From: Collimonas sp. OK242 | GTDB lineage: Bacteria > Pseudomonadota > Gammaproteobacteria > Burkholderiales > Burkholderiaceae_D | Assembly: GCF_900107095.1 (NCBI RefSeq) | Contig: NZ_FNOR01000004.1 | Span: forward strand, 124,001 to 188,000 | Length of the DNA stretch: 64,000 bases | Reading direction: 5' to 3' | Shown: piece by piece, positions 19,592 to 28,785 of the stretch | How positions within the stretch are numbered: position 1 is the stretch's first letter | Layout of the letters: every line of letters starts with the position of its first letter | Notes under the pieces: model-generated | The model's database searches: none | What the model was told of the DNA's origin: nothing | Seen by the model: only the letters and a program-made list of their open reading frames with translations | Position numbers and translations under genes: made by a program

Positions 19592-22500
19592 ATGGGCAAG
19601 TTTTTCATCGATCGCCCCGTATTTGCGTGGGTGCTGGCGATATTCATCCTGCTCGGGGGTGCATTGGCCATCACGCAATTACCGGTGGCCCAGTATCCCT
19701 CGATTGCACCGCCGACGATTGTCGTTAACGCCACCTATCCTGGCGCAACTGCGCAAACTCTCGACGATAGCGTTACCAGCCTGATTGAACAGGAAATGAA
19801 CGGCGCCGATGGTTTGCAATATATCGAGTCGCAAAGCCAGGCTAACGGCACGGTAGCTATCACCGTGACGTTCTCGCCTGAAACCAATGCCGACCTGGCA
19901 GCAGTGGACGTACAAAACCGCTTGAAGCGAGTGGAAGCTCGCCTGCCGGCGGCGGTCACGCAGCAAGGTGTGCAAGTCACCAAGTCGCGCAGTAACTTCC
20001 TGATGTTTATCGGTCTGTCATCGAGTGACGGCAAGCTCGATCCGATTGCGCTCGGCGATTACCTGTCGCGTAACGTGCTGAACGAAATCAAACGTGTGCC
20101 GGGCGTTGGCCAAGCTCAGTTGTTCGGTACCGAACGCGCCATGCGGATCTGGATTGATCCGGCCAAACTGGTCGGCCTCAATCTGACGCCAGCCGATGTG
20201 ACGGCTGCGATCACGGCACAAAATGCTTTGGTCGCAGGCGGCACTATCGGCGATTTGCCTAGCCCCGGTACCCAGCAGATCTCCGCTACCGTGGTTGTCA
20301 CCGGCCAGCTGAATACCGTTGAACAGTTCGGCAATATCCAATTGCGCGCCAATGCGGATGGCTCGGTGGTGCGCCTGCGCGACGTTGCCCGTATTGAAAT
20401 CGGTGGCCAGTCTTATGCGACTGCCGGCCGGCTCGACGGCAAGCCGACTTCCTTCGTCGGCGTGCAATTGTCGCCAACCGCCAACGCGCTTGGCACCGCT
20501 ACCGCAGTCCATGCCAAGATGGCAGAACTGTCGAAGTACTTCCCTGCCGGCGTCACATATACCATTCCTTACGACACCTCGAAATTCGTCAAGATTTCGA
20601 TCGAAGAAGTGGTCAAGACCTTGGTAGAGGCGATCATCCTGGTGTTCCTGGTGATGTATCTGTTCCTGCAAAACATCCGCTACACCTTGATTCCGACGCT
20701 GGTCGTACCGGTCGCGCTGATGGGTACTTTCGCCACCTTGCTGCTGTTCGGCTTCTCGATCAACGTGCTGACCATGTTCGGCATGGTGCTGGCGATCGGT
20801 ATCCTGATCGACGATGCGATCGTGGTGGTGGAAAACGTCGAACGCATCATGAGCGAAGAAGGTTTGTCGCCGCGCGATGCAACCCGCAAGGCGATGGGCC
20901 AGATTACCGGCGCACTGATCGGTATCACCCTGGTGCTGATCGCGGTGTTCATCCCGATGGCGTTCTTTAGCGGTGCGGTCGGCGCCATCTATCGCCAGTT
21001 CTCGCTGTCGATGGTAGCTTCGATGGTGTTCTCGGTATTGATGGCATTTACGCTGACGCCAGCGCTGTGCGCCACCATCCTGAAACCGGTGGAAGCCGGA
21101 CATCACCATGAGAAAACGGGCTTCTTCGGCTGGTTCAACCGCAGGTTCAGCGCTGCCACCAACGGCTATCAAGGCGTAGTCGCCAAGATGCTGACGAAGA
21201 CCGGCCGTTACCTGCTGATATATGGCGCGATCCTGATATGCGTCGGCTTGCTGTATGCACGCTTGCCGGCATCGTTCCTGCCGGCCGAAGATCAGGGCTA
21301 CATCGTCACCAACGTGCAATTGCCTTCCGGCGCCAGCAGCAACCGCACCCTGGAAGTCATCAAGACGATTGAGGACTATTACGCGAAATTGCCTGGCGTC
21401 GCCCATGTGGTGGCCATTACCGGTTTCAGTTTCTCCGGTAACGGCCAGAATGCCGGCCTGGTATTCACGCCGCTCAAGGACTGGAGCGAACGTGGGCCGG
21501 ATCAGTCGGCCGACGCGATTGCGGGCAAGGCATTTGGCGTGTTCTCGCAAATCAAGGACGCCATCGTCTACCCGCTGAATCCGCCGCCGATTCCGGAACT
21601 GGGTAACGCCACCGGCTTTACCTTCCGTCTGCAAGACCGTTCGGGACAGGGGCATGCTGCGCTGACCGCGGCGCGTAACCAAATGCTGGGCATGGCGTCG
21701 CAAAGCAAAATCCTGGCTGGCGTTCGTCCCGAAGGCCTGGAAGATGCACCCCAGTTGCAACTCGATATTGACCGCGACAAGGCCAATGCCCTGGGCGTCT
21801 CGTTCAACGCCATCAACAGCGTGCTGTCGACTGCGCTTGGATCTTCCTACGTCAATGACTTCCCTAACCAGGGACGTCAGCAACGGGTAATCGTGCAAGC
21901 CGATTCACCGCAACGGCTGCAACCGGAAGACCTGGCCAGGCTGTATGTCAAGAACACTCAAGGAACCATGGTGCCGTTCTCGTCGTTCACCAGCTCGCAC
22001 TGGACCAATGGTCCGGTACAACTGACACGCTACAACGGCTATCCGGCGATGAAAATCTCCGGCGGCGCTGCACCTGGCCATAGCACCGGCGAAGCCATGG
22101 ATGAGATGGAAGCATTGACTGCCAAACTGCCTCCTGGCTTCGGCTTTGAATGGACCGGCCAGTCGCTGGAAGAAAAGACTTCCGGCTCGCAAGCGCCGAT
22201 GCTCTACGCATTGTCGCTGCTGGCGGTGTTCCTGGTGTTGGCGGCCTTGTACGAAAGTACTTCCATCCCGCTGTCAGTGATGCTGGTGGTGCCGCTGGGG
22301 ATTCTCGGCGCACTGCTGGGCGTGACCTTGCGCGGCATGCCTAACGATGTCTACTTCAAGGTCGGGATGATTACCGTGGTCGGTTTGTCGGCGAAGAACG
22401 CGATTCTGATTATCGAATTCGCGAAAGACCTGCAGGCGCAAGGCAAGGGTCTGATCGAAGCGACGCTGGAAGCGGTGCATCTGCGGTTCCGGCCGATTCT

Positions 22501-22744
22501 GATGACCTCGTTCGCGTTCATCCTGGGCGTGTTGCCGCTGGCGATCAAGACCGGCGCCGGCTCAGGCAGCCAGCGCGCAATCGGTACCGGCGTGATGGGC
22601 GGCATGATCACAGCGACAGCCTTGGCGGTGTTCCTGGTGCCGGTGTTCTTCGTGGTGGTGCGCAAGTTCTTCAAAGGCAGCGAACGCCAACGGAAGATGT
22701 ATGCGGCCAACAAGAAAATAGATGTGGAGAATCAGCATGTTTAA
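19592..22744 (+). CDS. acrB: RND multidrug efflux transporter, HAE1 family, AcrB type
   Basis: Inner-membrane proton/drug antiporter of 1050 residues. It starts MGKFFIDRPVFAWVLAI, the hallmark opening of HAE1 pumps. Transmembrane helix 4 carries the paired aspartates of proton relay in GILIDDAIVVVENVER. Two large periplasmic loops and twelve membrane segments fit the family in length and order. It is part of the three-gene operon and its stop overlaps the channel gene start. Confidence 0.97.
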   Translation: MGKFFIDRPVFAWVLAIFILLGGALAITQLPVAQYPSIAPPTIVVNATYPGATAQTLDDSVTSLIEQEMNGADGLQYIESQSQANGTVAITVTFSPETNADLAAVDVQNRLKRVEARLPAAVTQQGVQVTKSRSNFLMFIGLSSSDGKLDPIALGDYLSRNVLNEIKRVPGVGQAQLFGTERAMRIWIDPAKLVGLNLTPADVTAAITAQNALVAGGTIGDLPSPGTQQISATVVVTGQLNTVEQFGNIQLRANADGSVVRLRDVARIEIGGQSYATAGRLDGKPTSFVGVQLSPTANALGTATAVHAKMAELSKYFPAGVTYTIPYDTSKFVKISIEEVVKTLVEAIILVFLVMYLFLQNIRYTLIPTLVVPVALMGTFATLLLFGFSINVLTMFGMVLAIGILIDDAIVVVENVERIMSEEGLSPRDATRKAMGQITGALIGITLVLIAVFIPMAFFSGAVGAIYRQFSLSMVASMVFSVLMAFTLTPALCATILKPVEAGHHHEKTGFFGWFNRRFSAATNGYQGVVAKMLTKTGRYLLIYGAILICVGLLYARLPASFLPAEDQGYIVTNVQLPSGASSNRTLEVIKTIEDYYAKLPGVAHVVAITGFSFSGNGQNAGLVFTPLKDWSERGPDQSADAIAGKAFGVFSQIKDAIVYPLNPPPIPELGNATGFTFRLQDRSGQGHAALTAARNQMLGMASQSKILAGVRPEGLEDAPQLQLDIDRDKANALGVSFNAINSVLSTALGSSYVNDFPNQGRQQRVIVQADSPQRLQPEDLARLYVKNTQGTMVPFSSFTSSHWTNGPVQLTRYNGYPAMKISGGAAPGHSTGEAMDEMEALTAKLPPGFGFEWTGQSLEEKTSGSQAPMLYALSLLAVFLVLAALYESTSIPLSVMLVVPLGILGALLGVTLRGMPNDVYFKVGMITVVGLSAKNAILIIEFAKDLQAQGKGLIEATLEAVHLRFRPILMTSFAFILGVLPLAIKTGAGSGSQRAIGTGVMGGMITATALAVFLVPVFFVVVRKFFKGSERQRKMYAANKKIDVENQHV

Positions 22745-24176
22745 TATGGCAATGACGGCGTACTTACCCAAGCAGCTGACCGGCGCCCTGCTGCTGGCAG
22801 GGGTCCTCTCGGGTTGCACCATGGCGCCAACCTACGTACGGCCGGAAGCGCCGGTGGCCGGCAGCTATCCGGCTGCTGCCGACGGCCAGGCGCAACTGGA
22901 AGCGGTGGCGCTCGGCTGGCGCCAGTTTTTCCCTGACCAGCGTCTGCAGGCGCTGATCGCATCGGCGCTTGAAAACAACCGCGACCTGCGCACCGCAGCC
23001 TTGAATATCGAGCAGGCGCGCGCCCAGTACGACATCACCGCATCCGATGCGCTGCCACATTTGAACGGCAACTTCAGCCGCACTCGCGGCCGTACAGCGG
23101 CCGATCAACTGGTTCCGGGCCAAGCCGCGGTCGGCACTGCCTATTCGGTCGGCTTGAACATGACCTCTTTCGAACTGGACTTCTTTGGCCGTGTCCGCAG
23201 CTTGAAAGATGCCGCACTGGCCAGCTACCTGGCGACCGAGGAAGCACGTCAGTCCGCGCAAATCAGCCTGATTTCGCAGGTTGCGCAAGCTTACCTGGCC
23301 GAGCAGTCGTTCGCCGAACAGCAACGGTTGGCGCAGCAAACCCTGGATAGCCGGCTAGACGACTACCAGCGGGACAAGTTGCGCTTTGATGTCGGCGCAT
23401 CATCCGAGCTTGATCTGCGCAATTCCGAGACTTTGGTGCAAGCAGCCCGCGTGTCGCTGACTACGCTGGCGCGCCAGCGCGGCCAGGCCACCAACGCATT
23501 GGAGCTTCTGGTCGGCAAGCCGCTGGGTGAGTTGCCGGCGCCGCAATCGTTGTCGGATGAACAGATCGTCACCGATATTCCGGCCGGCCTGCCTTCCGAT
23601 CTGCTGACACGCCGTCCTGATATCCGTGAGGCGGAACAGCAATTGCGCTCCGCCAATGCCAACATCGGCGCCGCCCGTGCCGCCTTCTTCCCCACCATTT
23701 CGCTGACGGCCGGGATCGGCAATTCCAGCACATCGCTCGGCAGCCTGTTCTCGGCAGGCAGCCGTACCTGGTCTTTTGTGCCGCAGTTGACCTTGCCGAT
23801 TTTTGAGGGTGGACGTAATCGCGCCAACCTGTCGCTGAGCGAGATCCGCAAGAATCTGGCGATTGCCAACTACGAGAAAACCATACAGAGTGCATTCAGG
23901 GAAGTGGCCGATGCGCTGGTTGCCCGTGGTACGCTGGAAGATCAGCTGGCGGCTCAGGATGCGTTCGTCAAAGCGCAGGAACAACGGGTGAAATTAACCG
24001 ATCTGCGTTACAAGAATGGCATCGCCAGTTCCACCGATCGCCTCAACGCGGAGCGTGATCTGTTCTCGGCACAACAGGCGCTGATCCAGACGCGGCAGTT
24101 GCGTTTGAACAACGCGATTGACCTGTATCGTTCGCTGGGTGGCGGGTTAAATGAAAATACCCTGGCGGCCAAGTAG
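22737..24176 (+). CDS. Outer-membrane efflux lipoprotein, NodT/OprM type
   Basis: Outer-membrane channel of the RND system, 479 residues from ATG 22737. The lipobox GVLSGC gives Cys27 as the acylation site. Family segments include GWRQFFPDQRLQALIASALE and LLTRRPDIREAEQQLRSANA, both typical of OprM/NodT proteins. An upstream in-frame ATG at 22722 exists, but GGAG lies eight bases before 22737, and this start overlaps the acrB stop by eight bases, implying translational coupling. A terminator follows the gene. Confidence 0.93.
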   Translation: MFNMAMTAYLPKQLTGALLLAGVLSGCTMAPTYVRPEAPVAGSYPAAADGQAQLEAVALGWRQFFPDQRLQALIASALENNRDLRTAALNIEQARAQYDITASDALPHLNGNFSRTRGRTAADQLVPGQAAVGTAYSVGLNMTSFELDFFGRVRSLKDAALASYLATEEARQSAQISLISQVAQAYLAEQSFAEQQRLAQQTLDSRLDDYQRDKLRFDVGASSELDLRNSETLVQAARVSLTTLARQRGQATNALELLVGKPLGELPAPQSLSDEQIVTDIPAGLPSDLLTRRPDIREAEQQLRSANANIGAARAAFFPTISLTAGIGNSSTSLGSLFSAGSRTWSFVPQLTLPIFEGGRNRANLSLSEIRKNLAIANYEKTIQSAFREVADALVARGTLEDQLAAQDAFVKAQEQRVKLTDLRYKNGIASSTDRLNAERDLFSAQQALIQTRQLRLNNAIDLYRSLGGGLNENTLAAK

Positions 24177-24213
24177 TAATTTGGCGGGATTTCAGTATTG
24201 ATCCAAATATAAA

Positions 24214-24241
24214 GGCGCCGCACTTGTGCGGCGCTTTTTTT
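24214..24241 (+). terminator. Rho-independent terminator of the RND operon
   Basis: A perfect stem GCGCCGCAC-TT-GTGCGGCGC followed by seven T residues, 37 bp after the channel gene stop codon. Confidence 0.93.
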
Positions 24242-24321
24242 ACCACTACAGTTTGCCCATGTACCCAATAGAGCCAGTGAGCAATTTTCGAATTTGCAAG
24301 TCAAACTGAAATAAATTCCCT

Positions 24322-25344
24322 ATGAAGAAAACTATTCTCTTAACCGGCGCTACCGGATATATCGGCTCCCATACCTGGTGTACCCTGATTGAGGCCGGAT
24401 ATGACGTTATCGGTTTGGATAATTTGTGCAACAGCAGTATTGAAGTTATTCAACGGATTTCTACGATTACTCAGACAAAATTGAATTTTGCCGAAGGCGA
24501 TGTACGGGATAAATCTCTTCTCAATGCAATTTTTTCACAAAACAGAATTGATGCAGCCATTCATTTTGCCGCGCTGAAATCGGTGGGAGAATCAGTAGCA
24601 CTTCCGCTCGCTTATTACGATACGAATTTGAACGGCCTGTTAAGCTTGTGCATGGCTATGGCGCAGCATGAGGTGAAAACCCTGGTATTCAGTTCATCTG
24701 CCACGGTCTACGGCGATCCCGAATCCGTACCGATTAAAGAGACTGCCTCTTTAAAGACGGCCAGTCCGTATGGCCAAACCAAATTGATGAGCGAGCAGAT
24801 TTTGCGCGACCTGGAATGTTCAGACCATGAATGGAACATCGGCTATTTGCGCTATTTCAATCCGGTTGGCGCTCATGAGAGCGGGCTGATCGGCGAAAAT
24901 CCACGCGGCGTGCCCAACAATCTGATGCCTTATGTGGCACAAGTTGCCGTTGGAAAACTGGACAAATTACGCATATACGGCGGCGATTATCCTACCCCGG
25001 ATGGGACTGGAGTACGCGACTACATACATGTGATGGATTTAGCAGAAGGGCATGTGTCGGCATTGTCACATTTGCTTGACGACCGATCCGGCAATGCATC
25101 GTTCACAGTCAATCTTGGCGCTGGACGCGGCATCAGCGTTCTTGAGGTGATACACGCTTATGAAAAAGCATGCGGGCGCCCGATTCCCTATGAGATTGTA
25201 ACAAGGCGCCCAGGCGACGTCGCCGCCTACTATGCGGATCCGTCTTTAGCTGCGGACATCCTTGATTGGCACGCCACTCGGGGGATAGACACCATATGCA
25301 GCGACTCATGGCGCTGGCAAACCATGAATCCAAACGGGATGTGA
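24322..25344 (+). CDS. galE: UDP-glucose 4-epimerase GalE
   Basis: Interconverts UDP-glucose and UDP-galactose for core or O-antigen sugars. It is a 340-residue short-chain dehydrogenase. The NAD-binding motif TGATGYIGSH is at 8-17, the Ser/Thr region FSSSATVYG at 123-131, and the catalytic pair is Tyr150 and Lys154 in SPYGQTK. The family's C-terminal sugar-binding residues (NPVGAHESGLIGE) are present. It stands just before LPS core genes on the opposite strand and is visibly more AT-rich than the efflux operon, like the following genes. Confidence 0.93.
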   Translation: MKKTILLTGATGYIGSHTWCTLIEAGYDVIGLDNLCNSSIEVIQRISTITQTKLNFAEGDVRDKSLLNAIFSQNRIDAAIHFAALKSVGESVALPLAYYDTNLNGLLSLCMAMAQHEVKTLVFSSSATVYGDPESVPIKETASLKTASPYGQTKLMSEQILRDLECSDHEWNIGYLRYFNPVGAHESGLIGENPRGVPNNLMPYVAQVAVGKLDKLRIYGGDYPTPDGTGVRDYIHVMDLAEGHVSALSHLLDDRSGNASFTVNLGAGRGISVLEVIHAYEKACGRPIPYEIVTRRPGDVAAYYADPSLAADILDWHATRGIDTICSDSWRWQTMNPNGM

Positions 25345-25397
25345 CTCCAGGAGGCTTTCCTGTTAGTTTCCTGTAAGCATTAACAAATGTTCAAGAA

Positions 25398-26642
25398 TCA
25401 AGAACGAAGCGGCTGCTCCCCTTCAAGGGATTTTTTGCGTTTTATTATGTATGTCAAGAAAAAAGCAATACTCAAAACATAGTATGGATAAATCTCCCAC
25501 CACAAAAATACAACGTCAACCAAGCCCAGGACGATAAAGCCAAGACAGAGTGCTATTCCCATGCCAGCTGTATATCGAACCTCATGGTCATCATTGCGTA
25601 TATCACGTAAAAAATAATATGCCGGGGTGAAATATAATGCCAATAATGCGAACAATCCGAATATGCCCAGCTTCGACATCATGAATAATACTTCGTTATG
25701 CGAATGTGGAAAAGTTGCCGCGAATGGCGTAATAATATTTCGCTTGGACAACTCCTCTAAAGCTTTTGGAAAACCCTCTACACCAACCCCGGTAAGCGGA
25801 TGTTCAGTGAACAGTACCCAGGATCCTCGCCATAGTTGAAGGCGAATGCCAAGGGAGGTGTCAACATTTTCACCCCCGGAATATTGAGTCATATCACTTT
25901 CAGCAACGGACATCCGCTCTTTTACAATTTGACCGTAGTGGGAAACGGCAGTAATTAATATTACAAAAAAAACTATGACTGATAGTTTGTAACTGCTAGG
26001 GATGTTTTTTGTCACCAGGCCGGCAATCACAATAAAAACCGGGATCGTAAGCCAGACGCCACGTGATTGCGATAAGTACGCCGCATACAAGCCGGCGCAT
26101 AGCGCTACAATTTTGAAGAATATAGTTATTTTGTTGCCGGGATTATTCCACGAGATCGACAATGCCGAGAAAACACCCAGCAACAATGCCATTTCGGAAA
26201 AAATTATAATGGGAATGAAATCTGTTCCATAACGTAAGGCTCCACCGCCGGTCAGGATATGGATTTTGACAGCGGACAGAATTGCGCCGATGACCAAGGC
26301 CCATTGCACCTGCTTCATATATCTGATCGGTAAAAACGAGACAATCCAAAAAATCAGCCCAAACATCGCAAGCCGAAGGAGCGGATCGTATGTTCTGCCC
26401 ATAAAATTACCAGATGCAACCTGATTCGCAAATACGGCAACCAAGGGAGCGCACATTGCCAGATTAAGCGGCCAATAATCTTTCATCAGTTGACCAAATG
26501 ATTTGCCGTCCGGACGTTTTTTAATGACAAGCAAGATCAGGCTCAATACCAGCATTAAGGCAAAGAGTAGCCCGGCCGCGCGATCTACAACTAATGCCAA
26601 TATATAAAAAGCTATGATTATGGCAATAATCAAATATTTCAT
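25398..26642 (-). CDS. O-antigen ligase / polymerase family membrane protein (WaaL-like)
   Basis: Inner-membrane protein of 414 residues with about ten to twelve hydrophobic segments and a large periplasmic loop. The loop carries the family signature around PLTGVGVEGF and FPHSHNEVLFMMSKLG, and QSRGVWL lies in an earlier helix. Wzy_C family proteins with this layout either ligate O-antigen to lipid A-core (WaaL) or polymerise it. WaaL is favoured because core genes surround it and a separate Wzy lies at 57 kb, but this is inference. The open frame extends to TTG 26684; ATG 26642 with GGAGAAG upstream is preferred. AT-rich. Confidence 0.7.
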   Translation of the reverse strand: MKYLIIAIIIAFYILALVVDRAAGLLFALMLVLSLILLVIKKRPDGKSFGQLMKDYWPLNLAMCAPLVAVFANQVASGNFMGRTYDPLLRLAMFGLIFWIVSFLPIRYMKQVQWALVIGAILSAVKIHILTGGGALRYGTDFIPIIIFSEMALLLGVFSALSISWNNPGNKITIFFKIVALCAGLYAAYLSQSRGVWLTIPVFIVIAGLVTKNIPSSYKLSVIVFFVILITAVSHYGQIVKERMSVAESDMTQYSGGENVDTSLGIRLQLWRGSWVLFTEHPLTGVGVEGFPKALEELSKRNIITPFAATFPHSHNEVLFMMSKLGIFGLFALLALYFTPAYYFLRDIRNDDHEVRYTAGMGIALCLGFIVLGLVDVVFLWWEIYPYYVLSIAFFLTYIIKRKKSLEGEQPLRS

Positions 26643-26758
26643 GTAACGCAAGTGCTTCTCCGATTTACGAACATTCCAGTACAAACATGAACAAATAATT
26701 TTATCGCTTTTAACGACTGCTACTTCGACTCAACTTCACATTAGATATAAAAAAATAT

Positions 26759-27763
26759 TCATGATTTCGTATATTTCTTTACATCATGAATAAATTTCAT
26801 CCATAAATATTTCATATGCCACCCGACTCCTTCGGCGACTCTGTGTTGTTTAATCAGGAATTTTGAAAACAATTTCAATTCTCTTGTACTTTTCGGCTGA
26901 TCCAAGGGCATATCAGCCCAAGAAGACATTAACTGGTATTCGATAAATATGGATTTTGCTTCGTGCAGGCACCAGGCTTGCCAAGGCTTTACCGGGCCTG
27001 TGAAATGCATGAATACAAATGGCTCCGTAACATTCAGACGTGTACCGCCTTTACTGAGAAAATCCACCAGGTGGTAACGGTAATTCCATTTTTCATCAAT
27101 GAATTTTGTATGCCCATTAAGTACGACATTTAATGCATCCTGATCTGCGAAGCGCAATTCTTGGGTTGAAAGAATAATGAGCGCCTTATTTTGGATATCG
27201 TTCGCTACCCAATTATTCACATCAATGTACATCACTCCCGCATTAAAATATTCATGATGCTGCAGATGCAATGCCGCAACCTGCGTCTTTACGGTGGTTT
27301 CAAGTTCATCATGAACAACTGCGGCAATGCAATTCTTCATTTCAACAGACAATAAATCCTGAATTTTACCCATGCACAAGATATCGGCATCAAGATACAG
27401 GACTTTGTCGGTTATTCCATGTAGTAAATTGGGGATTAATATCCGGACAAATGTGCCAAGCGGGTGCTGCGAGAAACAAGGAAATTGAGAGAATTCAGAC
27501 AATATATCAGTATGCAGGAGATGAATTACTATGGAAGTATTACAACTTCTTTCCAATTCCTCTAAGCGGCGCCGACTATCATCTGTAATGGAAAATGCGA
27601 AGACATGAAAAATGAAAACCATGTCAGGATTATTTTTAACAATAGAGGTAATATTGACGCCCATACCGCGGAAATAATTAGTGTCAACACCGAAGGCCAC
27701 ATGCACAACATCGGAATTGAGAATAATATCTGAAGCAGAGTTACAAGACGAAATGGCACCCAA
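26759..27763 (-). CDS. Glycosyltransferase family 8 (LPS core galactosyl/glucosyltransferase type)
   Basis: Predicted retaining sugar transferase of 334 residues, related to LgtC and WaaI/WaaJ. The metal-binding DxD motif lies in KVLYLDADILC (about 120-130), and HFTGPVKPW near the C-terminus is the second GT8 signature. No ATG lies upstream of the conserved region. The frame opens at TTG 27769, but AAGGA sits six bases before the next TTG at 27763, so that start is chosen. The sugar and acceptor cannot be fixed; position beside waaA and the ligase-like gene suggests the LPS outer core. AT-rich. Confidence 0.8.
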   Translation of the reverse strand: MGAISSCNSASDIILNSDVVHVAFGVDTNYFRGMGVNITSIVKNNPDMVFIFHVFAFSITDDSRRRLEELERSCNTSIVIHLLHTDILSEFSQFPCFSQHPLGTFVRILIPNLLHGITDKVLYLDADILCMGKIQDLLSVEMKNCIAAVVHDELETTVKTQVAALHLQHHEYFNAGVMYIDVNNWVANDIQNKALIILSTQELRFADQDALNVVLNGHTKFIDEKWNYRYHLVDFLSKGGTRLNVTEPFVFMHFTGPVKPWQAWCLHEAKSIFIEYQLMSSWADMPLDQPKSTRELKLFSKFLIKQHRVAEGVGWHMKYLWMKFIHDVKKYTKS

Positions 27764-28040
27764 TTGCAATCCTTACTGACTTATATTGGTTGAATCCTCA
27801 AACTTCAAGGATAAAAACTTAATCACACGAAATTTATAAAAAAACACGAACTAGAAAGCAATCCATTGAGACTGCTTTTTTTTCAGGTAGCGAAGGATAG
27901 CAAACTTGGGTTCTCCATGTCATTAAAACGCGTTATGCGTCAATGACTTACAAAACTGCGCGGGTCCGGATCTTGGCCGAAATTGGAGTTAGCTCGCACT
28001 CACGCAGTTCCGGTTAGCTGCCAAAAATCCCGTCGCCCCG

Positions 28041-28775
28041 CTACCAAAGTAGTCCCAGCCATTCGTGCAACGCATATCCGCTACGCCGCATACCCTCGCC
28101 AGACGGCAGGAAACTCAGCAGAGTAAGGCGCTCCACTGTTGGGGCGGCGACCACCCTCAGCCCGGTCTGAGCGAACAGCAGCCGAGCGCGCTGCATATGC
28201 ACCGCATCCGTCACCAGGATGATTTCTTTCACATTCGCCAGTCTTAACATCTCGGCGGAGAATTTTGCATTTTGCCTGGTATCGTCAGACGCCCCTTCGA
28301 GCCACCTTACCGGCGTCGCAAAATCGTCGCGCAAACTGTTTGCCATCACGGCCGCTTCCGTTACCGTCGAGCCGTCAGGCTTACCGCCTGACACCAATAT
28401 CGGCAGCCCGGTCTGGCGCTGTATCTTCGCGCCATAACGCAAACGCGCCAGGGTCCAATAGTTTGGCGTATCGTCACCGTCATATTCCGGTGCATTTCCC
28501 AGCCTGCCCCCACCCAGTATGACAATCGCCTGCGCGCCATCTGCCGCGCCCGCCGCCATCGGTGGCGCACGTTGCTCCAGCGGCGTCACCAGCAACAAAG
28601 CGCCGGCCTTGCTGCTGAATACTGCCAGCAACAGCAACGACGCCAGACTTACGGCCATGCCGACGCGTGGATGAGTCCGTCGCAGCAGCAAGCCGGCGAT
28701 GCACAACAAGATCAGATTGGTTGGCAGCAGTAGCAAGGTACTCAGCAGTTTGGTGGCGATCACAGTTGCATGCAT
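28041..28775 (-). CDS. YdcF/ElyC-type DUF218 membrane protein
   Basis: Inner-membrane protein of 244 residues with two N-terminal hydrophobic segments and a periplasmic DUF218 domain. Signature pieces are AIVILGGGRLG, PILVSGGKPDGSTVTEA and ILVTDAVHMQRARLLF. E. coli relatives (ElyC, SanA) affect envelope integrity and lipid-carrier use; the reaction is not known. The frame extends upstream into waaA, but ATG 28775, ten bases past the waaA stop, precedes the first membrane segment and is preferred. It appears to be the last gene of a kdoO-waaA-ydcF transcript. Confidence 0.85.
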   Translation of the reverse strand: MHATVIATKLLSTLLLLPTNLILLCIAGLLLRRTHPRVGMAVSLASLLLLAVFSSKAGALLLVTPLEQRAPPMAAGAADGAQAIVILGGGRLGNAPEYDGDDTPNYWTLARLRYGAKIQRQTGLPILVSGGKPDGSTVTEAAVMANSLRDDFATPVRWLEGASDDTRQNAKFSAEMLRLANVKEIILVTDAVHMQRARLLFAQTGLRVVAAPTVERLTLLSFLPSGEGMRRSGYALHEWLGLLW

Positions 28776-28785
28776 GGCAGAACGA

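Noticed and set aside
20018-21898. 626-codon minus-strand ORF inside acrB
   Set aside because: Antisense shadow of an intact 1050-residue RND pump; composition is His/Arg/Gln-rich with no domain.
27916-27947. Partial palindrome (GTCATT...AATGAC) in the gap between the GT8 and ydcF genes
   Set aside because: Arms are short and interrupted, with no T tract or link to a known operator; probably chance.
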